From: Candidatus Roizmanbacteria bacterium UBA6242 | GTDB lineage: Bacteria; Patescibacteriota; Microgenomatia; UBA1406; GWC2-37-13 | Direction of reading: 5' to 3' | NCBI GenBank assembly: GCA_002440905.1 | Contig: DJWA01000023.1 | Location: 1-44,353, forward strand | DNA: 44,353 nucleotides | Shown: positions 31,775 to 42,100 of the stretch, piece by piece | Position numbering within the stretch: position 1 is the first letter of the stretch | How the letters are laid out: every line of letters starts with the position of its first letter | Program-made: the position numbers and the translations under genes | The notes under the pieces: model-generated | The model's input: only the letters and a program-made list of their open reading frames with translations | Told to the model about the DNA's origin: nothing | Databases searched by the model: none

Positions 31775-33241
31775 ATGAAGAGAAAACTGATTATTTTTGT
31801 ATTAATTTTTTTACAGGCGAATTATTTATATTTCTTTAAAGTTCCCGCTCTTATCCCTGGGGAAACTGCAAACTTCACCAACGCGTCAGTTACATTAAGT
31901 AACGCACGCCTATCTTACCGCGCCGGAGTTGCTTCTGGAGGCGCTGGAGCATCGGTTGTTGCCATCGATGCATCTGGAAACGCGGATAATGATACTAATC
32001 ATTTGTTTCCTAAAGACGTTGTGTGTTTCGCGGGAGCTACCCTTGACGGATGTTATCAACAAGCCACCTATACGGTTGCGAATATCATAGATACCACTAA
32101 TTTCAATTTTACACCGCCTTTGGGAGGTACAGCTCTTGGAGCTGCCGATTTAGTAATCGCCACCCAAACGGCAACCCATACGATAGCCTTTACCTTAGCT
32201 AATGCCGTTCCCTCAAGTGGAGATATATATATTACAATACCAGCCGTTGATCTTGACACTGTCACCAACGATTATTTCCCGGATACAGCCTCATCGATTG
32301 CCACCAATGGTTTTGATCTTGGAGGTGTTGGAACCACTAATATTAGTGTAGGAAGCTCCGGATGTAATAACAACTGGACCGTTTCGGCGGTCAATGCCGG
32401 AAGTTCTTCCGCCGATCATACGGTCGTCATCGATAGACACACAGATACCTGCGCCGCTTCATCCACAATAACAGTTACGATAGGAGATACCAGCAATAAG
32501 CTAATCAATCCCGCACCAATTTCAACCGGTCACACACAAGGTACAGCTGATGTCTATACCCTAAATGTCAAAACCCGTGACGGCGGAGACAATACTCTTG
32601 ATGAAAGCAGTATGAAAGTCGCCTTGATCGAAGGCGTATTGGTTTCGGCAACTGTCGATGAGACACTATCTTTTACCGTAGCCGGCACAAGTCCCGGATC
32701 TTATTGCGGACAGACAACCGATGTTACTACTACCGCCACTTCCGTTCCTTGGGGTACGATCGCAAGTTTTGCCGCTTTTCAGGAAGCCGCTCAGACATTG
32801 ACGGTTTCAACCAACGCCGCATCGGGATATTCGGTAAAGGTGGAAGAAAATGATCAAATGGGTAAAGACGGAGTTGTTTGTGCCACAGCTACCGCCGGCG
32901 AGGCTGACAGCTGTATACAGGACACTCTATGCGATGGCGACGCCTGCACTGAATCGACATCGGCCGATTGGACAGACACAGCCAAGTACGGTCTGGGATA
33001 TTCTTTAGACAATTCATCGGGAACAGACGCAGCCTTCACATACAATGAATCCGCGAGAACCTATTCCTCGAAACAGTTTGCCGATCAGGAAGTACCCGAG
33101 ACAAAAGCAACGATAATGTCAAATGCCGGTCCAGTTGCTTCAAGCGCTGTCGACTTATGTTATCGCTTGAACGTTTCAGCAACTCAACCAGCCGGATACT
33201 ATTACAACAAGGTTAAATTTACCGCCACGGCAACGTTCTAA
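31775..33241 (+). CDS. exported beta-rich surface protein, module 2, 488 aa
   Basis: A signal peptide (MKRKLIIFVLIFLQANYLYFF) leads into a mature protein of Thr/Ser/Ala/Gly-rich beta strands. Domain 1 is about 25-290 (ETANFTNASVTLSNARLSYRAG, TATHTIAFTLANAVPSSGDIYITIP). Domain 2 is about 290-488 (VSATVDETLSFTVAG...AAQTLTVSTNAASGYSVKVEEN) and resembles module 1 at 26814, including the Cys/Asp loop CIQDTLCDGDACTES and the end YYYNKVKFTATATF. Several Cys pairs could form disulfides. It is probably secreted and held at the surface by the next gene's product. ATG 31775 is preferred over upstream in-frame starts because the promoter overlaps those. Confidence 0.65.
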   Translation: MKRKLIIFVLIFLQANYLYFFKVPALIPGETANFTNASVTLSNARLSYRAGVASGGAGASVVAIDASGNADNDTNHLFPKDVVCFAGATLDGCYQQATYTVANIIDTTNFNFTPPLGGTALGAADLVIATQTATHTIAFTLANAVPSSGDIYITIPAVDLDTVTNDYFPDTASSIATNGFDLGGVGTTNISVGSSGCNNNWTVSAVNAGSSSADHTVVIDRHTDTCAASSTITVTIGDTSNKLINPAPISTGHTQGTADVYTLNVKTRDGGDNTLDESSMKVALIEGVLVSATVDETLSFTVAGTSPGSYCGQTTDVTTTATSVPWGTIASFAAFQEAAQTLTVSTNAASGYSVKVEENDQMGKDGVVCATATAGEADSCIQDTLCDGDACTESTSADWTDTAKYGLGYSLDNSSGTDAAFTYNESARTYSSKQFADQEVPETKATIMSNAGPVASSAVDLCYRLNVSATQPAGYYYNKVKFTATATF

Positions 33242-33249
33242 ATATACAT

Positions 33250-34269
33250 ATGAAAACAAAAAATGTCGTTATTAAGTTTTTGATTGCGATTTTGGTCTTA
33301 TATTCTTCCTATTTTTCATTTGTGACTACAGCCCAAGCGCAAACCTCAATCCCTTTGATGGTTATGCCAGCCAGACAGGAGATCACCGTTGATCCGGGTG
33401 AACAAAAGGTGATTACTCTTAATTTTTACAACAAGTCAGACGATCCTATAACTGGTTTTTTCCAAGCTGCCGATTTTATTGTTGAGAATAATAACGGCAC
33501 TCCCCGTCTTTTTGATAATCCAGCTGATGCGCCGAGCAAATACGCCGCATCAAATTGGTTTACCTTGTTTTACGACCGGGCGACTCTTCCAGCACACGAC
33601 AAGGTGTCGCTTCAAACAACGATCAATGTTCCATTGGACGCCAATCCAGGAGGCCGTTATGTTGCGGTCTTCTTTGAGCAGGGTGCAAACATACCACAAG
33701 CTTTGGGTGGCTCCGAGGAAGTTGGAGTTGGAACTACTTCAAGGATTGCGTCTTTGGTGTATATAAAAGTCAATGGTCCAATAACCGAGAAAAGTCTCGT
33801 ATCCCGATTTTTTGTTCCTTTTTTCTTTGAATACGGTCCTATAAAGGTAGAAACCGACATTCTCAATAGGGGTGATTACCATGTTAAACCTAATGGTGTC
33901 ATCACCATGTCCAACGTGTTTGGAGGTGTGGTTGACCAGGCACAACTTGATTCTCAAAATATCTTCCCTGATACATCACGTGGCTATGAAAATGAACTAG
34001 GGGCCAAATGGATGGCCGGTCGGTATAAGATCGATTTGACAGCCTCTTATGGCGAACAGGGTCAGGCCTTGACCGCCTCAACCTATGTCTGGGTCTTCCC
34101 TTGGAGAGTGGCTGCTGCCGTCTTATTGGCTCTGATTATCGTCTATATCGCTTTATCCAATCTTTTCCGAAATCTTTCGACCAAGGAAACCAACCTTGAG
34201 AAAGAGCTTGAGAAGGAAAAGGTTGAGATCGAAAAGCTTAAAGAGGCGCTCCGCAAGAAAAGAGAATAA
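33250..34269 (+). CDS. membrane-anchored Ig-like partner protein (DUF916/WxL-interacting-like), module 2, 339 aa
   Basis: Signal peptide at about 1-31 (ends AQAQT), then a first domain PLMVMPARQEITVDPGEQKVITLNFYNKSDDPITGFFQ with the later conserved SLQTTINVPLDANPGGRYVAVFFEQG, and a second domain VETDILNRGDYHVKPNGVITMSNVFGG. It closes with one membrane helix (RVAAAVLLALIIVYIALSNLF) and a long charged cytoplasmic coil (NLEKELEKEKVEIEKLKEALRKK). The first domain closely follows the DUF916-type pattern (P..G.RYVAVFF). Same order and spacing relative to its exported partner as module 1. Confidence 0.7.
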   Translation: MKTKNVVIKFLIAILVLYSSYFSFVTTAQAQTSIPLMVMPARQEITVDPGEQKVITLNFYNKSDDPITGFFQAADFIVENNNGTPRLFDNPADAPSKYAASNWFTLFYDRATLPAHDKVSLQTTINVPLDANPGGRYVAVFFEQGANIPQALGGSEEVGVGTTSRIASLVYIKVNGPITEKSLVSRFFVPFFFEYGPIKVETDILNRGDYHVKPNGVITMSNVFGGVVDQAQLDSQNIFPDTSRGYENELGAKWMAGRYKIDLTASYGEQGQALTASTYVWVFPWRVAAAVLLALIIVYIALSNLFRNLSTKETNLEKELEKEKVEIEKLKEALRKKRE

Positions 34270-34277
34270 ACTTTAGG

Positions 34278-34283
34278 TATACT
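34278..34283 (+). promoter_or_regulatory. -10 element, 6 nt before ATG at 34290
   Basis: TATACT, then GATTTT and the ATG. No clear -35. Confidence 0.5.
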
Positions 34284-34289
34284 GATTTT

Positions 34290-35231
34290 ATGAGACGTCT
34301 TCTCTTTATTTCCTTACTAATGTTCACCCTTCCTTTTCAATTGGTCTATTTATATGGAAAAACCGACAACCATCTTGAGGACGTTGCCGGAATTCAGACA
34401 AGGCAAGCCGAGGAAGTCATAAACTGGATAGCTATAGGAGATTACAGATTCACCCTGTTCGGTTGGACTTCCCCATACGCGGTCGTCTCTTTCGACGGTC
34501 AAGGGATTCACGACCAGACGATCTCAGACTCGACCGGATATTTCGAAATGGCCAATCGCTTCTCCCCCTTTTCACCTCGTGAGGCTTGTTTGAGCTCCAA
34601 AGATCAATTTGGACGGATTTCCTCTCCCGTTTGCCTCCCACCCTTCCCAACAAAGTATACGGTTTCCATAGGACCTGTATTGATTCCTCCAACGATCTCT
34701 TTAAACAAAGATGTATATTATATTAACGACCAAGTCAAATTATCCGGCCAAACCGTTCCCAATAGCGAGGTCAATCTGTCAGTTTTCACTAAAAACGGCC
34801 CGTCATTGTCAATGGCCAGACCGGTAGAGGCCTTCTCCTTCCCCGATCTGACCGCCAAGAGCGATTCTAAGGGCAATTTTAGCCTATCCTTGCCGTCATC
34901 CAACCCTCAATCGTTTCGGCTTTTTGCCCAAACCGACTTCTTAAACAACGAGTCTGGAGAAAGCATCAAGTTGAACTTCAAGGTCCATCCAATCTGGATG
35001 GTTATTATAAGGTTTTTACTTCTTTTACTTGAAGCAATCAAGTCAAGGTTGCTTGAAATCATCATAGCCTTGGAAATTGCCTACCTCTTTTGGTTCATGT
35101 CGCGTTACTGGCTGCACCATCACATTAACCGAGCGATTATGATTAGACCTGAGGAACCGATCGTTGTATCCCACACCGAAGACAGCATCGTCGTTTACCA
35201 TGAGCCGCCGGTTCTAGCTAAGGAAGATTAA
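34290..35231 (+). CDS. exported Ig-like protein with C-terminal membrane helix, 313 aa
   Basis: Signal peptide at about 1-22. Domain 1 (about 48-110) reads YRFTLFGWTSPYAVVSFDGQGIHDQTISDSTGYFEMANRFSPF, a carboxypeptidase-regulatory-like beta fold. Domain 2 (about 135-235) has YYINDQVKLSGQTVPNSEVNLSVFTK...SDSKGNFSLSLPSSNP, a second copy of the same type. Hydrophobic helices at about 232-272 (MVIIRFLLLLLEAI, EIIIALEIAYLFWFMSRYW) anchor it. The cytoplasmic tail is His/Pro-containing. It follows surface module 2 but has its own -10. It overlaps the convergent Ig-like gene by 4 bp. Confidence 0.7.
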   Translation: MRRLLFISLLMFTLPFQLVYLYGKTDNHLEDVAGIQTRQAEEVINWIAIGDYRFTLFGWTSPYAVVSFDGQGIHDQTISDSTGYFEMANRFSPFSPREACLSSKDQFGRISSPVCLPPFPTKYTVSIGPVLIPPTISLNKDVYYINDQVKLSGQTVPNSEVNLSVFTKNGPSLSMARPVEAFSFPDLTAKSDSKGNFSLSLPSSNPQSFRLFAQTDFLNNESGESIKLNFKVHPIWMVIIRFLLLLLEAIKSRLLEIIIALEIAYLFWFMSRYWLHHHINRAIMIRPEEPIVVSHTEDSIVVYHEPPVLAKED

Positions 35232-35641
35232 TTGAATGTCAAGTGGGCTTTCTGGTTTAGGGCCGTATCATCTGCTTTTATCTCTAAATAGAACTCTCCT
35301 GCTTTTGTTGATGTGATATCGAAATAAGCCTTACCATACCCATCTGTTAAGCCCTGAATTGTTTCGATACTTAAGGCGCTGTCAGGGCTTACAAATACCT
35401 TTTTACCCAAAACGCCGAGTCCTTGGTTATTTAGTATGAAAACCGTCAATCTTATTTTTTCTTGTCCGTTGGCTCTAGCGGCCAATGGAGTTACAAACAC
35501 ATACGAGTTGTCGGGTGAGAAAGAACTCGTCGTGACCGAGGCTCGACTATTAAAGAACTTCACTTCATAAAGCCCAAAAAGGGCTGAGAACCCTATCAAA
35601 ATAATGCCTAACAACAACAAAAATGGCAAGGTCTTTTTCAT
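35228..35641 (-). CDS. membrane-anchored Big_1-like Ig domain protein, 137 aa
   Basis: One N-terminal membrane helix (KKTLPFLLLLGIILIGFSALFGLY) is followed by a single bacterial Ig-like (invasin/Big_1-type) domain: VTPLAARANGQEKIRLTVFILNNQGLGVLGKKVFVSPDSALSIETIQGLTDGYGKAYFDITSTKAGEFYLEIKADDTAL. These domains occur in adhesins and surface polymers. The start at 35641 is set by a TTGACT/TATCAT promoter 8 nt upstream; an in-frame TTG one codon earlier is the alternative. Confidence 0.8.
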   Translation of the reverse strand: MKKTLPFLLLLGIILIGFSALFGLYEVKFFNSRASVTTSSFSPDNSYVFVTPLAARANGQEKIRLTVFILNNQGLGVLGKKVFVSPDSALSIETIQGLTDGYGKAYFDITSTKAGEFYLEIKADDTALNQKAHLTFN

Positions 35642-35649
35642 CAATTTTC

Positions 35650-35678
35650 ATGATAACTGTTATATAAAACAAAGTCAA
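35650..35678 (-). promoter_or_regulatory. promoter of Big_1-like gene
   Basis: Minus strand TTGACT (35678-35673), 17 bp, TATCAT (35655-35650), then 8 nt to ATG 35641. The same hexamer pair and 8-nt distance recur in front of the 2079-aa gene. Confidence 0.65.
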
Positions 35679-36161
35679 TCGGTCACTTTTATATACTATA
35701 GGTAGCGGTTTTAACCATACTATTACCCCACATATAGCAAACGGCGCGATAAAATAATCCATAAATGAAGAGGTAAAATTTAGCAGACAAGAAGAATAAT
35801 TGACAAAATAGCGGTTTTATGTAAAAAATAGATAAGAGAGACTCTATGTTTTTGTCAAAAATAGTAAAGTCATATAAAAAACACCGGACTCCTCGACTCC
35901 CAAGACGGTAGCCTCAACATGAAAATCAACAACTATTTGTCAAATTCTAAGGAATATTTTATCGAAGGTTGATAATGTAAGAACTACTCCGATACTATAG
36001 TAAAAATAGTCACATATATATTATAGGACTATAGATATATTCTGATATATTAACGTAAGCTAAATTAAATTGCGGTAATTGTATTAAATATAATTAAATA
36101 TACTAAATGAAGTTGTACAATCAAACCTCACAACTATATCAAAATATCATCATAATACCTC
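35679..36161. other. AT-rich intergenic region before giant gene
   Basis: No supported gene. It contains several TTGACA/TTGTCA-like hexamers and a perfect palindrome TACTATAGTA (35993-36002). A second ACTATAG copy lies at 36028-36034. An ATAGTC/GACTAT inverted repeat also occurs (36006-36011 and 36027-36032). One tiny basic ORF of 21 codons starts at ATG 35845, but without a ribosome binding site or matched promoter I do not call it. The half-sites resemble the candidate operator at 31702-31717. Confidence 0.4.
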
Positions 36162-36191
36162 TTGACTTCCTTATTATTATTGTTTTATCAT
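36162..36191 (+). promoter_or_regulatory. promoter of 2079-aa surface protein
   Basis: TTGACT (36162-36167), 18 bp, TATCAT (36186-36191), 8 nt to ATG 36200. Confidence 0.65.
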
Positions 36192-36199
36192 GATATTGT

Positions 36200-39100
36200 A
36201 TGGAGAAAGGGTATAATCTTTATAATCTAGAGCCACAATTCAGAGAATTTCTCATTGCGGAGAATATATCGCCGATTTCTTTGAAAAACTACCTTTCTGA
36301 CCTTCGTTATTTCTTCGGCTGGATGAGCTCAAAATCGCTAAAAGTCGAATCGATTAATAAAGAATTAGTCGAAGAATACCGCAAATACCTTTTGGATAAC
36401 AACCTACCCCACAAGACTGTCAACCGCAGACTATCAACGCTGCGCAAGTTCTGCACCTTCTGCATATCCCAAGGCTGGATGAAAGAAAATCCGGCAAAAA
36501 AAATAGGAAATATAACCAAGACCTTCCTGTCAGTACCTACTGAAAATGAAGATAATAAGGCTTTACAAGGCCCTAAAAATATTAAAACCTTTATTAATAA
36601 TCTATCGGATAGATTCCGGAAGAAACCTCAAAAAGCGGTTGAAGAAAAAAAAGAAGAGCCATCTGTTCCAAGACAGGCAGGAATTCCAAGTTTTGGCCTA
36701 CAGCACTACATAGGTTTTCTAATTGTCTTGGTTTTTGTGGCTATATTAGGCGCTGGAATATATAATCAGTTCTTTTCAGATACTTCGGCAACGCTCGCCT
36801 ACCCAACGACTCTTAAGCGAGCCGGAAGAATTTTATCTTTCCAAGGTCGTCTGACCGACTCCTTGGGCAATCCAATTACGGCAGCCACAAATGTCACCTT
36901 CAATCTGTATAACATTGACACTGGCGGCACGCCTATCTACACGGCTGGGGCCTGTTCAATCACGCCGGATCCTGATGGCATAATCAACGTTTTAATCGGG
37001 GGCGTCGGATACAGCCCAACCCCACCATCATCGACATATAACGCTCTGTGTGGATCCGAAATAGATCCTGAAGTCTTTACCGAAAACGCTAATGTATATC
37101 TTGGTATCACCGTTGCCTCAGATTCCGAGATGACTCCCCGTCAGCAAATTGCCAATGTCGGGTATGCTATTAATGCCGAAACTCTCCAGGGCTTTCCGCC
37201 TGGTACGGGAACCTCGTCGATTCCATATATCAATTCCGAGGGAGATGTGCTAATTGCCGCTGCAAACCCAGAAATTAACTCGAGCTACGCGTCCTCGACC
37301 TTTACAATCTCAAGCGCCAATGCGACAACTATCCAATCAGCAGGCTCCGGAGATATAACCCTGCAGGCAACTGAGTCCGGAGCCATAAGCCTGAGAACCG
37401 GAGGAGATACAAGCACCTATACAAGACTTTTCATTGATACGGCAGCCAATTCCGGCAACGTTGGTATCGGAGACCTTACTCCGGTTGCCACTTTGACAGT
37501 TGGTGATGGAGACCTCTTCCAAGTTGCCGGTGCTTCAGGTAATATCACAACGGCTGGAGACATAGCCGTAAACGGCGGAGATATCACATCAACTAGCACA
37601 ACTTTGAACGTAACCGCGGGTGATACAGGCACAACCAACTTCAAATTCGGTTCCGACATCCTGGCCGCAATCAAAGACCAAGGAACTTATGGCTTCTGGA
37701 ACCTTGCCGGTAAATCAGATACCGGAGACCCCGCAACCTGTGCCGAAGGAGATATCTACTATAACGCCTTCGACGATACCATCAAGATCTGCCATTCAGG
37801 AAACACCTGGGAAGGTTTGGATGGCGGTGGGAGCGGTTCTTCCGTTTGGAGTGATCTATTATCCCCAACCGCCAATCTACTTTTGGATATGGCAACATAT
37901 ACGACCGAATTCAACTGGGATACAGGCACCGGTACGGACAACCTTTTCTCTTTGACAACCGATGCTTCGTCAAACGGTACCGGTTACCTTATGAATTTGG
38001 CAACGGGAACCTCGTCAACAGTCAAACCTTTGAGAGTTTCAGCCGGAGGAGTGGAGTCTCTAAACGTGATCGCAAACGGTAACGTAGGAATCGGTGACAC
38101 TACGCCTGCGTCTTTGTTTACGGTCGGAAACGGTGATCTTTTCAGAATTGATAGTTCGGGAAGAATAATCTCGGTTGACGGCGTAGCCCATACGATCGAT
38201 GATACCTCAGGCAACTTGACCTTGGTTTCAGCCTCAAATCAAATTTCTCTAAATGATAATGTGGTCACGACCGGTACATTAACGCTTCCGAATTCTAATA
38301 CGATGACGGGTGTCTCTGGATACACCCAGTTTAATAACGGTATATCCGTCGGCGGCGGAACCACATATAGATTTGATTCCTTGGGAGACCTTTATACCAA
38401 CAGTGTCTATACAGGAGGTACCCAAAGGATCGACTCCGGCGGGAACTTAGTGAATATAGGTTCCACTCAATTCAACGGTGTCACTTATACTTGGCCAGGG
38501 GCAGATGGTGCCAGTGGAACTTTCCTTTCAACAAACGGGACTGGAGGGCTATCCTGGTATGATCTTTCAGGGGACCCAAATCTTGGACCATGGACGGTAA
38601 ATGCTACAGACGGAACAATATATCCAGATAATTCAACGCTCGATCTATTTATAGGAGGAACCGCAACAGCATCGGCCAAGTTTGCGTTTCTCAATGTCGA
38701 ATCCGGTGACCCCACAGCCTCAATTGCAGGTAACCTGGCCATAACCGCGCCATTGGGAGCAAATCCGGCTACGAGCTTCGATATCTTGAACGGCGGAACC
38801 CTAAACTTCAGAAACTCCGTTGGAGGCAATGACGGCTTAATCTCCAGATTCTTTATCGACTCAAACGGCAACGTTGGTATCGGAACTACCTCCCCCACGG
38901 AAACACTATCTATCCAAAGAGATAGCGTCGGTAATTTGCTTGGAATTCGGGACGGTGCCAATAACACCAATCTTCTTTTGGCTGATGGTGGAGAAACCAC
39001 ATTTAAACCAACCGCCTTCGATTACGTCTACACTTTTGACGGCGTCAGTACCTACGCTGACAACACTACCGAAGCCAAATCCTCGGGTGGAACCGTATTT

Positions 39101-42100
39101 GAAGTACTGGCTCTCGAAAACCCTTCAAACGATATCTTTTACGTCGGACTCGATCACCCGTTTGAAACCATATTTTTTGACATTGTAACGGCCGGCGCCG
39201 GAGTTACTCTCGTTCCCGAATACTGGAATGGTTCAACTTGGACGGCACTTACCGCAACCGATAACACCACCAATCTAACGGTCGACGGAACAGTCGCATT
39301 TACGGCTCCTACCGACTGGCAAACTACCGCCGTCAACAGCCAGACTGAATATTGGGTAAGGTTCAGCTCATCAACCCAGGTTACAACTGCGCCAACCGCC
39401 TATTCGGTTTCTCCCACAACCGGAAACCGGTTTTCTGTTTTCGCCCAATCAGGCGATTCGACCAATCCCTCACTCTACGTCAATGACGTCGGTAATGTCG
39501 GAGTCGGAACCAATGCTCCAACAACTAGGCTGTCAATCGGCGGCTCGACCTCAAGCATCTCAAATGACTCGGGAGATATTACAATAGACGCTGCCTCGGG
39601 AAATATCGCCTTCAACGGTGATAACCTTATAAATTTCAGTCAAACACTAGGAAGCCTTGGATCAGATTCTATACCAACCTACAGCTTCAGCGGAGACGGA
39701 GATACCGGGTTCTACTCCCCGGCCGCCAACACTCTGGCTTTTTCGACCAACGGAAGTGAAAAGATAAGAATAGATTCTAACGGAAATCTGGGAATCGGGA
39801 CCAACAGTCCGGATTTGCCTTTAGGTTTTGCCGCCTCATATGGAGGTAAAATCAACCTCTATGACGGTTTGAATTACGACATAGGTGTGCAAACAAGTAC
39901 TTTTGAATTCATTATCCCAACTGCCGATGCCAGTAGCCGTTTTGTATTTGGAAAGGGAACAAGCGGTACGTTAACAGAAATTATGAGGATCCAAAATGAC
40001 GGCAATGTCGGTATAGGTGATAATTCGCCAGCCGCTACCCTAACGGTCGGAAATGGCGACCTATTTCAAGTTGCCGGAGCCAGCGGAAACATTACAACCG
40101 CAGGAGATCTTGCCTTAAACGGAGGCGACTTGACCTCAACTGGAGCTTTAACAGTTACCCCGAACGGCGGAAGCAATCTGAATATAGCTCTGTCTTCAAC
40201 CGGAGACCTGGTCGTCAACACCAATCAACTCGTGGTTGATACTTCAGCCGCCAATGTCGGCATTGGTACGGCAACACCAAATTCAAGCTACAAACTACAC
40301 GTCGCCGGAAACTTACTGGCCGACGCTTTTTACGATACAACAAGCCCCGGAACTTGGTTCTTAAACCCAGCCGGAGCTAGCGTGCTTGGAGGGAATATTT
40401 CAATGGTCGGAGATCTATATATGCAGGACGGATCGCCCCTCATAAGCTCTTTAAACAGCGGTTCGTATAACACGATTACCATAAAAGGGTCAAACGACAG
40501 CACTACCCCATCTTTGTGTGTGGAAGGAACTGGCACGGGCTCGACCTGTGACGGCAAAATCAACGCCGGTACGATCGACCCTCCCTACACTATAAACGGC
40601 AAGAAATACGCAACATATATAGCGTCTATGACCGGCGTCAAGGAAGAAACCGTTGGAACAGTTAGAACCTCGGAAAGGGTTGATGGCGTCGGATACCGAA
40701 AAGTAATCGACTTCAACCGCCAACCCGACGGAAGCGACCTTTGGATTTTCAACAAAACATCAAAGCTTAGGGAAAACATTAAGGACATGGTTGTTCTTCT
40801 TACGGCCTCTGACAATACCCGAACCTGGTTTAATATTGATAAAGCTAACTTAACGTTGACAATTTATTCTTCAAAACCAACGACCGTGAGTTATAGATTA
40901 ACGGCCCCGAGATTTGACGCTGAAAAATGGAAGAGCATTAGGGAAGACGATGATCCGGTGACTGGGTTCATATTAACCGACCAAGGCGACGTCTACGGCC
41001 AGGCCCCAACTGCCGTGGCTGCGGCAACATTAAGTAACACCAACGCCGTTTACAACGGCAACCTCCAGGAATTCAAAAATGCCAACGCCGCCTTTACGGT
41101 TGTCGGCGGATACGTCGACGAATTCATCTCAGCATCAAGCGCACTTTTGGGGAAAATAAAAGTTGGATTTGTCGAAGCTCAGAATATTATCGTCAACAAC
41201 ACTCTCGTTGCCAACCGCATCGTTACCAACGCACTCGACATAACAACTGCAAATATCAAAAATTTTGTCGTCCAGGAAAAAATAACATCACCGATTATCG
41301 AAACCGATAACCTCGTTGTTTCCCAAACGGCCAAAGTTAATAAGATCGAAGCCAACCAAATCAAACCTCAGGTGGAAGATGTCATTCTTGACCTGAGTGA
41401 TAATAATAACCCTGGAGCCGGCAAACTTGCCCAACTCATAATTAAAGGCCTCGAAGGGAAAACGGTCACAACGATTGACTCCCAGGGCAACGCCTCATTC
41501 TCAGGCCAGGTAATCGCAGACTCTCTGGCAATTGACAATGACGCGACAATCTCCGGTACTTTAACGGCCGGGCAGTTTGAAACTAACGAAGCTTCAGTTT
41601 CGGGCAGACTGACTGCCAAGGAGATCCAGTCGGACAACCTGACCGATCTTGAGAATCGCCTTAATCAAACGGCCAGCGACTCCTCTTACCTTGCCACAAG
41701 CGTCAACGAAATCCAAGCTCTGTTGGCCCAAATCCAGAGCGAACCAACACCCGACCCGGAAACACAGACCGATCTCTCAAACGCAACCGACCTATCAACG
41801 ATGACTCTTGAGGAGTTAAATGTCACTGGAACGACAAATGTCTACAACCTCTCCGTATCCAATTCAATGTCAACCGGTAGCCTCCTTATTGAGGACAACA
41901 AAATACTGGCCTTGAGTTGGGATCTTAACATTTCGGCTTTGTCGACAATCAACTTCTTTGACGGATCAATCACCATGGCCCGGGACGGAACCATTACAAC
42001 ACGAGGTGAACTCATAGCCGAGGGTGGCATCAGAACGAACGAAATAAACCCGTTAGACGACAACGGTAACGTAAACATTAATAGATTGGCGGTCGATTCC

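Noticed and set aside
35845..35910. 21-codon basic ORF in the AT-rich gap
   Set aside because: Random short ORFs are expected; no ribosome site and no promoter with proper spacing.
36200..36530. Possible integrase gene and mobile element
   Set aside because: Only the core-binding domain is present, with no catalytic R..HxxR..Y part, and no flanking att-like repeats or tRNA were seen.
38485..39000. 171-codon minus-strand ORF inside the giant surface gene
   Set aside because: The Pro/Ser/Val-rich translation is what antisense of Gly/Thr/Asn-rich repeats gives; no start signal.
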